Origin: an uncultured Bryobacterales bacterium
Lineage (GTDB): Bacteria; Acidobacteriota; Terriglobia; Bryobacterales; UBA6623
Assembly: GCA_951813605.1 (NCBI GenBank)
Contig: OX638379.1
Span: 1,684,471-1,748,470 of the forward strand
Reading direction: 5' to 3'
DNA length: 64,000 bases
Shown here: one piece after another, positions 47,021 through 56,958 of the stretch
Layout of the letters: each line of letters starts with the position of its first letter
Numbering within the stretch: the first letter of the stretch is position 1
Program-made: the position numbers and the translations under genes
Notes under the pieces: generated by a model
The model's database searches: none
Told to the model about the DNA's origin: nothing
What the model saw: only the letters and a program-made list of their open reading frames with translations

Positions 47021-50000
47021 TCAGGACTGGTAAGGTGGAGCGGCCCCCGCTGACCCGCGAGGCGAGTTGGCACGCAGATAGACCGCCATTAGTGCTGGCA
47101 CGAGCAGTATCAGGATCCCGGTTGAAATCATGATGCCGACCCCGAGCGATGCGGCGAAGGGGACTAGGAACTGCGCCTGAATGGCTCGTTCCAGAATGAG
47201 CGGCGTGAAGCCGAGAAAGGTGGTCAGGGAGGTCAGCAGAATGGGACGGAAGCGCCCCTTGGCGCCATCGACGATTGCCGTCTTCGATGCGGCGCCCTCC
47301 TTGAGCCGCTGGTCGATGAAGTCGATCATGACCAGCGAATCGTTGACGATGACTCCGCTGAGCCCGAAAAAACCCATCAAAGACGCGGCACTCACTGCGA
47401 CTCCCAACACGAGGTGGCCGAGGACGACGCCGACAATGCCGAACGGGATGATGGCCATCACGATGAACGGTTTGAGATAGGACCTCAGAGGAATGGCCAG
47501 CAGCGCGAAAATCACGAGCATGGCGAGCACAAAGCCGCGATAGAGAGCGTCCAGCGACTCCAACTGCTGCTGCTGTTCGCCTCCGAATGAGAAGGTTAGC
47601 TCGGGGGCGGCGGCGGCTAGTTGGGCAAGGATCGTGTTTTCGAGGATGTCGTTCGCGTCCCCGCCTGAAATCACGTTCTCGTCGACATCCGCCGTCACAG
47701 TGACGACGCGCTGACCGTCCTGGCGTCGGATCGACGGCGGCGACATGCCCATTCTCATCGAAGCCGCTTGGCTGAGCGGCACCTCACCCCCTGACGGGGT
47801 ACGGATTAGGTAGCCCTCGACATCCGTGATCGCATCGCGCTCGTCGTCGGGAAGTCTGGCGTAGACCCGGACTTCTTCCCTTTCGCGCTGCACCCTCACC
47901 GCCTCCACGCCGAAGAACGCCGCCCGCGTCTGCCGTGCTATGTCCTCGACCGTGAGCCCAAGCGTCCGTGCCTCCGACCCCAACTTCAGCCGAATCTCCC
48001 TGACGCCCGGCGCATGATCGGACCGGACATCGAACACGCCTGCCACGCCGCGAAGGCCGTCGACTACTGAGTCCGCGATTTCCGTCAGGCGCGCCGGATC
48101 CGGATGTGACAGCACCGCCTCCACGGGACTGCCGAGATCGATGACCTCGCCGCTGAAGGCAATCCCCCGAACGTAGGGCAGGATCCCGACCTCGTCCCGC
48201 CAGGCCTGTACGACGGCGATGGTGGACATGTCCCGTTGCTGGGCGCTCAAGAGCTTGAATTCGACGGTGGCGATGTTGGCTTGCGGATTCAGGGTGGGGG
48301 TCGGATCAAGCCCTCCTCCCTCCACGCGGGCTCTCTGGCCGACGGTTACGGTCACGCCCGACAGCAGCGAGGGTGCACCGTCCGGTCTGTTCCTATCCAG
48401 CTGTTCCAGAACTCGTCGTCCCGCCCGCTCCAGTTCCATCGCCACCTCGTAGGTCCGCTCGGCCGGGGTCCCGTCTGGCATTTCAAGATTGGCGGTGACG
48501 AAGTCGCCCTCCACCACGGCGGCGAAGGTCGTCGGGACAATACCCGCCGGCACCAGGGATACGCTGACAACGAGTAGGCCGACGGCGCCCGCCACCACGA
48601 CGGCGGGTTGATCCGTCGCGAAGCGCAGCGCTCGATTCAAGGGGCCGTCCACAAATCTGTTCAGCCATCGATCCACGAATTCTCGGGTGTGCGATAAGAA
48701 GCGATCTACAACGTTGGCCGGAACCCACTCCGGTCCATGCAAGTGGGACAAGTGGCTGGGGAGTATCAGGAGCGCTTCGGTCAACGAGATCAGCAGCATG
48801 CCGATGATGATTACCGGCAGCGCGGTCCACACTTCTCCGATGCCTCCGGGGATGAAGAGCAGGGGCGTGAATGCCGCCACCGAAGTGAGAACGGCGAAGA
48901 TCAACGCACTCTTGATCCGTCGCGCGCCCCGTATCGCCGCGACGACGCCCGGCACGCCCTGCTTGCGTTCGTAGTGGATGTACTCGGCCACGACAATGGC
49001 ATCGTCGACGATGATGCCGATGGCCAGAACGAACGCGAACAGTGAAATGGTATTAATTGCGAGGTCGAGCACGAGCATCACCGCCAAGGCCCCGAGGCCC
49101 GAGGTGACTAGGCCAGCGACGACCCATACCGCGAGCCGTACCTCAAGAAACAGGGCCAGCGCGATGAACACCAGAACGAGTCCCAGCAGACCGTTCCTGC
49201 GGAGGAGGTCGACTCGCTCCGAGTAGGTCTGGGAGTCGTCGTTCCAGATGGTGATCCCGACGCCATCGGGCAAGGATGGGGCAATCGCGTTCGTGGTGTG
49301 CTCGTGTACGGCTTCGGCGACGTCCATCACCTGCTCGCCCTCGGCGCGGTAAACCTCCACGAAGACCGCCGGCTGACCCTGGTGCCGGACAATCAGGGCG
49401 GTGTCCTGGAAGGCGTCGCGCACTTCGGCGATATCTCGGAGGCGCACGACCGCGCCGTTGTTCCGGGCGATTACGACGATCTCCTCGAAGTCGAGCTGAT
49501 CGTAGCTCTGGCCGATGGTCCGGACCCGTACCTCGGCGTCCCGCGTATCGATGCTGCCAGCGGAAAGGTCGAGGGAACTGCGGCGGACCGCGTTCGCGAC
49601 ATCGTCGAGCGTCAGACCGAGGGCGCGTAGGCGGACGAGCGGCACTTCGATCGAGATTTCGTAGTTTCTCGTACCGGTCGTCTCGACATGGGACACGTTG
49701 GGCAATGACCCCAAGTCGTCTTCGATTTGGAAGGCCAGCTCCTTCAGCGAGCGTTCAGGAATGTTGCCAAACACGATCAGACGGATCATGCTGGTGCGGT
49801 TGGTCATCTCCCTGAACGCGGGACGCTCGGCTGCGCCCGGAAACGACTGGACGAGGCCCACGGCGGACTCGATTTCGTCCATGGCCTCGCCGATGTCCGC
49901 GCCGGTCTTCAATTCCACCCTCACCGAGGCCATCCCGGCGGTCGCTAGGGACTTGACGGCCTTGACATCCTTCAGCGACTCGACCTGCTCCTCGATCTTG

Positions 50001-50227
50001 ACGACGATCGACTCCTCCACCTCCTCCGGCGTGGCACCGGGATACGCCACAGACACCTCGATGGTATTGAAGGGAACTGTCGGCCAGGCTTCGCGCTCCA
50101 AGCCCCCCAGCGACACGAGGCCCGCCGCAAGTATGCCGAACATCAACAGATTGGCGGCAACGCGGTTGCTCGCCATGTAGGCGATCGGGCCGCTCCGTTC
50201 CCCTGGATAGGCGTCGATTCGATTCAT
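47021..50227 (-). CDS. RND efflux transporter permease (AcrB/MexF-like)
   Basis: 1,068 residues, complete; inner-membrane proton-driven pump. Starts ATG 50227 with RSGPIAYMASNRVAANLLM (first transmembrane helix). Characteristic blocks are SVAYPGATPEEVEESIVVKIE, the transmembrane-4 relay motif IGIIVDDAIVVAEYIHYERK with adjacent Asp residues, and the C-terminal MGFFGLSGVIVNDSLVMIDFI. Its adaptor is not adjacent; the nearest is at 55738. Probably serves export of lipophilic compounds together with the outer-membrane lipoprotein at 38394. An ISKra4-like relic sits directly upstream. Confidence 0.93.
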   Translation of the reverse strand: MNRIDAYPGERSGPIAYMASNRVAANLLMFGILAAGLVSLGGLEREAWPTVPFNTIEVSVAYPGATPEEVEESIVVKIEEQVESLKDVKAVKSLATAGMASVRVELKTGADIGEAMDEIESAVGLVQSFPGAAERPAFREMTNRTSMIRLIVFGNIPERSLKELAFQIEDDLGSLPNVSHVETTGTRNYEISIEVPLVRLRALGLTLDDVANAVRRSSLDLSAGSIDTRDAEVRVRTIGQSYDQLDFEEIVVIARNNGAVVRLRDIAEVRDAFQDTALIVRHQGQPAVFVEVYRAEGEQVMDVAEAVHEHTTNAIAPSLPDGVGITIWNDDSQTYSERVDLLRRNGLLGLVLVFIALALFLEVRLAVWVVAGLVTSGLGALAVMLVLDLAINTISLFAFVLAIGIIVDDAIVVAEYIHYERKQGVPGVVAAIRGARRIKSALIFAVLTSVAAFTPLLFIPGGIGEVWTALPVIIIGMLLISLTEALLILPSHLSHLHGPEWVPANVVDRFLSHTREFVDRWLNRFVDGPLNRALRFATDQPAVVVAGAVGLLVVSVSLVPAGIVPTTFAAVVEGDFVTANLEMPDGTPAERTYEVAMELERAGRRVLEQLDRNRPDGAPSLLSGVTVTVGQRARVEGGGLDPTPTLNPQANIATVEFKLLSAQQRDMSTIAVVQAWRDEVGILPYVRGIAFSGEVIDLGSPVEAVLSHPDPARLTEIADSVVDGLRGVAGVFDVRSDHAPGVREIRLKLGSEARTLGLTVEDIARQTRAAFFGVEAVRVQREREEVRVYARLPDDERDAITDVEGYLIRTPSGGEVPLSQAASMRMGMSPPSIRRQDGQRVVTVTADVDENVISGGDANDILENTILAQLAAAAPELTFSFGGEQQQQLESLDALYRGFVLAMLVIFALLAIPLRSYLKPFIVMAIIPFGIVGVVLGHLVLGVAVSAASLMGFFGLSGVIVNDSLVMIDFIDQRLKEGAASKTAIVDGAKGRFRPILLTSLTTFLGFTPLILERAIQAQFLVPFAASLGVGIMISTGILILLVPALMAVYLRANSPRGSAGAAPPYQS

Positions 50228-50437
50228 CGATTAAGCGGCTAAAAAGTAGTAGATATTTGAGGTTGCTCCAAGTGCGACATCGGAGCAACCGGAGGCGATG
50301 ATGTCGGACCCATCATCGCCAAGGGGATCAGCAATGTCAATCCGGGAGGTTTCCTTGGGTGCACGACATCATTTTGATCCCGGCCTGATTTTGGGGGACT
50401 GACCTTGGAACTCCTTGTGCTTCCATCGTGGATGATC
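50228..50437. other. Upstream region of the RND permease
   Basis: About 210 bases between the RND start and the ISKra4-like relic. It should hold the RND promoter, or the operon's upstream part was displaced by the element. No gene seen. Confidence 0.35.
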
Positions 50438-50475
50438 GACCATATCTTGATAAGTGATAGTATCAAGATATGGTC
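50438..50475 (+). promoter_or_regulatory. Perfect 15-bp hairpin enclosing the start codon of the ISKra4-associated ORF
   Basis: GACCATATCTTGATA (50438-50452) and TATCAAGATATGGTC (50461-50475) pair perfectly around an 8-base loop. The ATG at 50470 lies inside the right arm. In a read-through transcript this would hide the start codon. IS elements often use such structures to silence transposition from outside promoters; it may also be the element's terminal repeat. Confidence 0.6.
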
Positions 50476-50910
50476 GGCCCCGCCACCCCCTCTGCAAGCA
50501 TCCCTGCCCTGCAGCAAAGACGCGCCAGTATCCTGGCCAGCATCAGCGCCATCGGCGCACTGCGCCCCGGAACTGTGAGCGAAATCTACACCAAATGCGG
50601 CCGCCCCGCCTGCCATTGCCAGCAGCAGGGCGATCGCGGTCACGGCCCTTACTTCCGCCTCGTTTTCAACTCGGCCGGCAAGCAGACCACGCGCTCCTTT
50701 TCCGCCCGGAATGCCGAGGTGCTGCGCGCCGAAGTTGCCGAGTGCCAGCGCCTGCGCCGCCTGACGGGCGAACTGATCGAGGTCAGCGAGCAACTCTCCG
50801 ATGCGCGGCTCCAAAGCGCCGGCCCGGCCTCCGCCCAGCGGCCGTCAAAAAAAAAGCCTGCGCGCAGGAGTTCGTCCCCGCCATCGAAGCCGAGATCGCC
50901 CGCTTCGTAG
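50470..50910 (+). CDS. ISKra4-associated DUF6788-like protein
   Basis: 146 residues. Core: LRPGTVSEIYTKCGRPACHC, HGPYFRLVFNSAGKQTTRSF. This small protein commonly precedes ISKra4-type transposases. It has a Cys-x(4)-Cys-x-Cys cluster that may bind zinc. The C-terminal tail of Lys/Pro/Ser runs over a poly-A/poly-G stretch where the transposase frame begins, so translation coupling or frameshifting is possible. Confidence 0.65.
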   Translation: MVGPATPSASIPALQQRRASILASISAIGALRPGTVSEIYTKCGRPACHCQQQGDRGHGPYFRLVFNSAGKQTTRSFSARNAEVLRAEVAECQRLRRLTGELIEVSEQLSDARLQSAGPASAQRPSKKKPARRSSSPPSKPRSPAS

Positions 50911-51960
50911 CTCCCGGGGCCGCCGACTCTGTCGATTTCGAGGCTCTCGAGACCCGTCTGCGCCAACGGGCGCTGGAACGGCGCTTCAACGACGACCTCA
51001 GCGATCAGTCCGGCCCGCACCAGCCCTGCCCCTGCGGGCAGACCGCACACTCCGCCGGCCGCCGTGCCAAGACCTTCGAAACCGTCCTGGGCTCGCTGAC
51101 CTCGCCGGCGTGCGGGTGGGCACCAAGCACGTGCAGCGCACTGCCGAGGCCCTGGGCCGCGAGATGGCCGCCCGCGAGCGGCACGGTCCGGACGCGCCGG
51201 CACGGCCGGGCGCACCGGCAAGCAGCCCGACGGCTCCGCCCGCACCCGCGAGGTCAAGCTGGCGGTCGTCTGGACGGCCGAGTCGCGCGACGACGAGGAC
51301 CGTCCCGTGCGCGACCCGGGCTCGGCCAGCTACACCGCCGCCATCGAGAGCGCCGCCAGCCGCGACACGGATCCGGACCCGTCCGAATTCGCCCGCCGCA
51401 TGCGTCGCGAGGCCGAGCGACGGGGCTTCCCGCTCGCCCGCCGTCGCGTCATCCTGGGGGACGGGGCCAGCTGGATCTGGCGCGTCGCCTCGGAGGACTA
51501 CCCCGGCGCGATCCAGATTGTCGATCTCTGGCACGCGAAGGAGCAGCTGTGGGGGGTTGCTAAGGCGCTCTTCGCCCACGACAAGGCGCTGGTCGAGCCC
51601 TGGGCGGACGCCCGCTGCGACGACCTCGAGCAGGGCCGCGTCGACGGCCTGCTCGCCACCTTGCGCGCCCATGCCGGCACCTGCGAGGAAGCCGGCAAGT
51701 GCGCCGGCTACATCGACAAGAACCGCAGCCGCATGCGCTACCCGGAGTACCGCGCCCAGGGCCTCTGCGTGGGCTCCGGCGTGGTGGAGTCCGGCTGCCG
51801 CACGGTGGTCGGACGCCTCAAGCACTCGGGCATGTACTGGACTGTCAGCGGTGCCAACGCCATCCTCGCCCTGCGCAGCTGCGTTCTCAGCGGCAACTAC
51901 GAGGACTTCTGGGCTGAACGGGCCGCAAACCCATGCGTCCAAGCCGAAATCCAAACATAG
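50850..51960 (+). pseudogene. ISKra4-family transposase, frameshifted with internal deletion
   Basis: Pieces in three frames: LERRFNDDLSDQSGPHQPCP and AKTFETVLGSLTS; then LAGVRVGTKHVQRTAEALGR; then REVKLAVVWTAESRDDED, LGDGASWIWRVASEDYPGAI with the catalytic Asp, DLWHAKEQLWGVAKALF and GSGVVESGCRTVVGRLKHSGMYW. About 90 residues between ETVLG and the VGTKHVQR block, including a zinc-ribbon region, are missing. Two frame changes confirm it is dead. The 245 bases after it, up to the second Rieske gene, show no gene. Confidence 0.8.
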
Positions 51961-52205
51961 CGTCGTGCACCCGGTTTGCTTGCGTCAACTCTAAGCTCCG
52001 ATGTCCACTCTTTGGCTGTGACGAGGAGGTGGCAGGGACCCACTGGAGGCAGGCGGGGCTGGGGGCGCGACCGTAGCCCGTTTCTGGTCGCTCCGGGCTG
52101 CCCTTCTCGCGCTTGCCTGCCTCCGTGCCCGCGCGGTCGAACGGGCGTGGTCCGCTTCTCGACGAGAGGAGGGCGTGATCGCAGCCCGCTATCGCGCACG
52201 TGTGG

Positions 52206-53207
52206 TCAGGCGGGATAGAATTGCGTGCAATACCGGCGGAACCTCGCGATGTCGCCGTCGGCCTTGTTCAACAGCGGGCGCTCCTTGTAGGCCTTGTTTT
52301 CCCAAATCATGAAGTCGCGTTCGATGTTTTTCTTGAATTCGTGCATCACTAGCGGCAGCAGGAGTTGCTCGCGCAACCACTTGGGCACCAGGTTCAGGAC
52401 CTTCATTCCCCCGCTACCAAGTGCCTGCACCTTCGCCGAGACTAGGATATCCACGTTTTCGCCGTCCACGGGTGTTGCGAGGAACCAGTTCAAGGTCCTG
52501 GTGCCCAGGGATTGGGAGACCGTTTCGACAAACAGAAAGCCCAGGCCCCAGATCTGCACTATCGCGGACAGTTCGGTTCGGAAGCCCCGGAGCAGCGGAA
52601 AGTGATAGCCGCCGTCGAATCTGAAATCAGTCTTGAAGCACGGGCCGTCGATCTCGGACCGGCCGCTGTGCCCCACTCCGTCGAAGCCATGAAGGAAAGT
52701 CAGGTGGCTCAGGTCGATTACGTTCTCGGATGTCTCCTGAGGATGGGTCTTCAGAGAGTAGAGATGGGTCAGCGTCCGCGTCCAGCCCGCTTCGGGCATA
52801 CCGGGTAGCCTCCAGTCGGGCTCGTGGCCCGATTCGTCAAAATAGGCGAACACGAAGCGATTGATTTCCTCTGCGGGAAACACCCTGAGCCGGCAGGCCG
52901 GACTGGGCGCGGCGAACGGTGTCGACACGCAGGCACCCGTGGTGTCGTAAGTGAACCCATGGAACGGGCAGACCAACTGGCCGTCCATGAGGGTGCCTCC
53001 GCAGTCCGGGGAAAGCTTCGCGCCCAAGTGAGGGCAGAATGCGCTCGCGACGCACACTTGCCCGTCAGGTCCCCGCCAGCCGATCACTTCCTCGCCCATC
53101 CAGTGTCGGCTGACGAGCTTGTCTGCCGCCATGTTCGTTGAGAGTTCGAAGTAGAACCAGCCGCGAGGGAATGGTGTGAACGGAAATCTACTGCTTGCTA
53201 CCGCCAT
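52206..53207 (-). CDS. Rieske-type non-haem iron oxygenase, copy 2
   Basis: 333 residues, same family as the gene at 41523. Rieske ligands in CPHLGAKLSPDCGGTL and CPFHGFTYD; catalytic iron residues in ENVIDLSHLTFLHGFDGV. Both copies also share the ending RYCxQFYPx and a conserved LATPVDG strand. The two probably act on related substrates or successive positions. An intact start at 53207 (MAVASSRFPFTPFPRGWFYF) and stop. It lies between the ISKra4 relic and the decayed second RND gene. Confidence 0.9.
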   Translation of the reverse strand: MAVASSRFPFTPFPRGWFYFELSTNMAADKLVSRHWMGEEVIGWRGPDGQVCVASAFCPHLGAKLSPDCGGTLMDGQLVCPFHGFTYDTTGACVSTPFAAPSPACRLRVFPAEEINRFVFAYFDESGHEPDWRLPGMPEAGWTRTLTHLYSLKTHPQETSENVIDLSHLTFLHGFDGVGHSGRSEIDGPCFKTDFRFDGGYHFPLLRGFRTELSAIVQIWGLGFLFVETVSQSLGTRTLNWFLATPVDGENVDILVSAKVQALGSGGMKVLNLVPKWLREQLLLPLVMHEFKKNIERDFMIWENKAYKERPLLNKADGDIARFRRYCTQFYPA

Positions 53208-54237
53208 GCTGGGGGCACCTGATTTCCATTCAATATAGAAGAAACCGAGGGAGGGGCCTGTTGTCGGCGGCCTGCCAGGCGGCAGTCCGGGGCAAGAGAA
53301 AAGAGCTGATCACGGCGCATCTTGAATTAGGACATTGACGAATCAAGCTGCTGGCTTGTGCACTGACCGACGAGATCGCGTGGCCGGGACGGCACGTCGT
53401 GACGGGCGAGGACTAGTGGCAGACATCGGGCCGATTGGCGTGTTGGCGAGTCGAATAATTCGAACTGCGGGTGCGCTTCTTCCCCCAGACTGTAGGTCGG
53501 GTCGGGGACCTCGGCGGTGAATCCTGCGAGCACCGCGGTCGCAAGGAAGTTGGTGGCCTCAGTGCCGCAGATCAACGCTCTGTAGACATCGGCCGCCACC
53601 GTTGCGACCCTGTGGCCGTCCTTGCGCCGATGGCCAGCGGCGAAGTGCCCGCGCCAAGCGAAGCCGCTTGCCTGAGCGGCACTTCGCCCCCGCTTCAGGT
53701 ACGCCGCCGCCTGCCGCGCGCGCCGACTTGCCAGCCGCTACGGTGACTCCCGGAAGCAGAACTGGCGCATTCTCGGTTCAGTCGGGAGACAGCCGGTCGA
53801 TGACTCGACGCCCGGCCACCTCCAGTTCTATCGCCACTGCATAGGTCCGTTGCGCCTCGGTCCCGTCTGGCGTTTCCAAGCTGGCCGTCACGAAACCGCC
53901 CTCCACCTGCTCTGCGAAGGTCGATGTGCTCGGCCACGAGAATGGCATCGTCGACGATGCCGATGGCCAGAACGAGTGCGAACATGCCGGTGTGCTTGAC
54001 CGGAAGATTGAGCGCCAGCACGACAGGTAAAGTTCAGGTGGCCGAAACGGAGAAGGTGGCGGCCGCCCGCACGGCCAACCGCATCTCAAGGAAGAGGGCC
54101 CGCACCACAACTGCCAGCGGGAGACCGAGGGGCCCGCCTTCTTGGAGCAGTCCGATGCGCTTCCCGAAAAGCTCTGAGTGCTCGCTCCAGACGGTAATGC
54201 CCAGGCCGTCGGAAAGCGACGGGATCAAATCGCTCTC

Positions 54238-55634
54238 GGGAAATGCCTGAAAGTTGGTGATGGTTAGGAGGGAGGTGGCGTATCCCGGCGACAATGTCGC
54301 CTAAGTGCTTTGCTTTGGAAAAGGAGGATACGCCATGAGCAAGAATACATCAGAGACGACTGTGATCCCGATCGAGCAGGCCACGGCCTGGCCCCCGGAC
54401 GCGCTCACAGAGGTTCTCAGAACCGGAGCCCAGCGCCTGCTCGCGCAGGCCGTGGAAGCCGAGATTGAAGCCCATCTGGCCGACCACAAGGAGCTCCTCG
54501 ACGACCGCGGACGGCGACGAGTCGTCCGTCACGGGCCCCTGCCCGAACGCGATGTCCAGACGGGCATCGGAGCGATCACGGTGCGCGTCCCGCGCGCCAG
54601 GGATCGCACCCCCGACGCATCCGGAGGGCCGATGCAGTTCCGCTCCACGCTGTTGCCGCCGTATCTGCGGCGGGCCCGCTCGCTGGAACGGCTGCAGCCC
54701 TGGCTGTACCTGAAGGGCGTCTCCACCGGGGCCTTCGAGGAAGCCTTGCGCGCCTTGCTGGGGCCGGAGGCGCCGGGCCTGTCAGCCAGTACGATCAGTC
54801 GCCTGAAGGCAGGCTGGGAACAAGACTGCGAGCAATGGAGCGGCCGCGACTTGAGCGGCAAGCAGTACGTTTACCTCGGGGCTGACGGGGTCTACTGCCA
54901 AGCTCGCTTGGAGCAGGAGAAGCAGTGCCTGCTGGTGCTGATCGGGGCCGACGAGCAAGGCAACAAAGAACTTGTGGGTCTGGCGGACGGCTACCGCGAG
55001 AGCGAGCAGAGCTGGCTCGAGCTGCTGCTAGACCTGCAGCAGAGGGGCTGGCAGGCCGGCCCGCAGCTGGTCGTCGGCGATGGGGCTCTGGGCCTGTGGA
55101 AGGCCCTGCGCCCAGGGTGCCCGCGAGCGCGCGCGCAGCGCTGCTGGGTGCACAAGACGCGCAACCTGCTCGACAAGCTGCCCAAGGGGGTGCAGGCGCG
55201 GGCCAAGCGCAACCTGCAGCAGATCTGGATGGCGGAGACCCGCGAGGAGGCGGGCCGGGCCTGGCAGCATTTCGTGGCGGCCTACGAGGCCAAGTACGAG
55301 AAGGCGGCGGAGTGCCTCGCGAAGGACCGCGACGATCTGCTGGCGTTTTACGACTATCCGGCAGAGCACTGGCGGCACTTGCGGACGACGAACCCGATCG
55401 AGAGCGTGTTCGCGACGGTGCGGCTGAGGACGGTCAAGACGCGCGGGTGCCTGAGCCGGAAGACAGCGTTCGCGATGGTGCTGCAGCTGGTGCTATCGGC
55501 CCAGGAGAAGTGGCGCCGACTGAATGGGCCAAAGCGACTGGCGCAGGTGATCGAAGGAGTACAATTCAGGAACGCAATTCAAGAAGTTGGACGCGCCGCC
55601 TGAATCCAGCGTCACCAACTTTCGGGCATATCTC
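54238..55634 (+). mobile_element. IS256-family element, copy 1 (1,397 bp), intact
   Basis: Ends GGGAAATGCCTGAAAGTTGG (left) and GAGATATGCCCGAAAGTTGG (reverse complement of the right end). The 9-bp direct repeat ATCGCTCTC flanks it (54229-54237 and 55635-55643) inside the decayed RND gene. Near-identical ends occur on the inverted copy at 57226. Confidence 0.88.
54335..55603 (+). CDS. IS256-family transposase
   Basis: 422 residues from ATG 54335, with AAGGAGG upstream; the in-frame TTG earlier is not used. Mutator-type DDE enzyme: VRVPRARDRTPDASGGPMQF, YVYLGADGVYCQARLEQEKQ (first catalytic Asp), VVGDGALGLWKALRPG (second Asp), RCWVHKTRNLLDKLPK, and RTTNPIESVFATVRLRT with the catalytic Glu. Uninterrupted and full length, thus potentially active. 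Confidence 0.93.
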   Translation: MSKNTSETTVIPIEQATAWPPDALTEVLRTGAQRLLAQAVEAEIEAHLADHKELLDDRGRRRVVRHGPLPERDVQTGIGAITVRVPRARDRTPDASGGPMQFRSTLLPPYLRRARSLERLQPWLYLKGVSTGAFEEALRALLGPEAPGLSASTISRLKAGWEQDCEQWSGRDLSGKQYVYLGADGVYCQARLEQEKQCLLVLIGADEQGNKELVGLADGYRESEQSWLELLLDLQQRGWQAGPQLVVGDGALGLWKALRPGCPRARAQRCWVHKTRNLLDKLPKGVQARAKRNLQQIWMAETREEAGRAWQHFVAAYEAKYEKAAECLAKDRDDLLAFYDYPAEHWRHLRTTNPIESVFATVRLRTVKTRGCLSRKTAFAMVLQLVLSAQEKWRRLNGPKRLAQVIEGVQFRNAIQEVGRAA

Positions 55635-55737
55635 ATCGCTCTCGAGGTGTTCCCTGAAAGCCTCAGCGACTGTCGCCACTTGCTCTCCCTGCATGCGATC
55701 GGTCCGCCCGCCTCTCCCGGTCGCTGTTGCTTTTGGC

Positions 55738-56958
55738 TCATTGCGCCAGGTTGGCCTCTATCTGTACAAGCATGCCTTCGGTGACCAACTGGACGCCGCC
55801 GGTGATGACCAGCTGCCCTTCTTCGAGAGCGCCGATTACAATGGCTTCATCGTTGACACGCTGCAGGACGCGCACTGAGAGAATTCTCACTCTCCGGTCG
55901 TAGTCCACCACCCAAATCTGGTTGCCAGGTTGCAGTGCCGGTCGCGGCACCCGGAAATAGCTTTCTGGAGCAACGCCCTGGATCTCTACCTCCACGAACT
56001 TGCTCACCAGCAGCGGCGGAGCGCCGCCGGAGCCATCGGTTCCGGCCACCCGAGTACCCGGGGCAAACGGGTCGGGCACGCGCACGATCACGTCAATGGT
56101 TCGTGTCCGCTCGTCAAGCGAAACCTCGGCCCGGTCCACGTAGCCCTTCCAGGCGTAGCTTCCATCGCCGTACCTAGCGACCACGCGGGCGGCCACCCGC
56201 CGGTCGGCGTTTCCGGCCCGAAGTTTCCACAGCCCTGGGATCAACGCCGCTGTAGCATCCGACAGCGGAACGACCACTTCGACGGCGTCGGCGGCGAAGA
56301 GCCGTCCAACCGCTTGGCCCGCAGCCACAAGCTGACCCGCTTCCAATGACTCCTCTAGCACATAGCCGTCAAAGGGTGAGCGCACCTCGGTGCGCGACAG
56401 CGCTAGCTTGGCAGCGGCAAGCCGGACTTCATCGCGGTCCAATGCGGCTTGGGCCGCCTTCAGCTGGGGCTCTCTCAGGGCTAGGGGTCCCGCCTGGCCC
56501 ACCGAGGTGGATCCAGCCTCGAGTCGCAGGCGCGAGTACTTTTCGAATTCAGTGCGGGCGAACGCCGCCTCCTCCTCGATCACAGCGAGCTCCGCCCGCC
56601 GCGCCTCGATATCCACCTCCGCTTCCTGCACCCGATTCAAGAAGTCGGAATCTTCGATGCGGAAGATCGTCTGGCCCGCCTCGACGCGCCCGCCGCTTTG
56701 GAACCCCGGCTCCATCCAGACGACGCGGCCACTGACTTGCGCAGCGATGTCGATTTCCGCGCTAGGCCGAACCGTTCCCGCCCCGTACACGGTAATGGCA
56801 CCCGAGCCGGCCACAACCGGCGCGGTCTGTGCATACGGGATTTGGAGTGGCGGTTCGCTCCGTTCCGGCTCGGGTGCGAGCGACACCAGATAGGCTGCCA
56901 GCCCTCCCGAGCCGGCGACGATGGCCACCGCGACCAAGTAGCCTATTCCTCTGCTCAT
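55738..56958 (-). CDS. RND efflux periplasmic adaptor (membrane fusion protein)
   Basis: 406 residues. One N-terminal transmembrane/signal segment (YLVAVAIVAGSGGLAAYLVS), a lipoyl-like hairpin (AQVSGRVVWMEPGFQSGGRVEAGQTIF ... RSPFDGYVLEESLEAGQLV), a coiled-coil section between them (EAEVDIEARRAELAVIEEEAAFA) and a beta-barrel region. It would link an RND pump to an outer-membrane duct. Its own RND partner (start at 55741, ATGA overlap) is decayed, so it may now serve the intact pump at 47021. Inverted IS256-family copies lie on both sides. Confidence 0.9.
   Translation of the reverse strand: MSRGIGYLVAVAIVAGSGGLAAYLVSLAPEPERSEPPLQIPYAQTAPVVAGSGAITVYGAGTVRPSAEIDIAAQVSGRVVWMEPGFQSGGRVEAGQTIFRIEDSDFLNRVQEAEVDIEARRAELAVIEEEAAFARTEFEKYSRLRLEAGSTSVGQAGPLALREPQLKAAQAALDRDEVRLAAAKLALSRTEVRSPFDGYVLEESLEAGQLVAAGQAVGRLFAADAVEVVVPLSDATAALIPGLWKLRAGNADRRVAARVVARYGDGSYAWKGYVDRAEVSLDERTRTIDVIVRVPDPFAPGTRVAGTDGSGGAPPLLVSKFVEVEIQGVAPESYFRVPRPALQPGNQIWVVDYDRRVRILSVRVLQRVNDEAIVIGALEEGQLVITGGVQLVTEGMLVQIEANLAQ

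Larger units (their letters stand above)
53330..55741 (-). pseudogene. Second RND permease gene, decayed and split by an IS256-family element
   Basis: The start MSQKQQRPGEAGGPIA (55741) overlaps the adaptor stop codon as ATGA, then a deletion jumps to GEQVATVAEAFREHLESD at about 55640. The IS256-family copy (54238-55634) interrupts here. Beyond it the frame family resumes: SDLIPSLSDGLGITVWSE, FALVLAIGIVDDAILVAEH, VEGGFVTASLETPDGT and finally HRVATVAADVYRAL near 53590. Every block matches the intact RND at 47021 in order, with internal deletions and frameshifts. So the adaptor at 55738 has lost its own pump. Confidence 0.8.
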
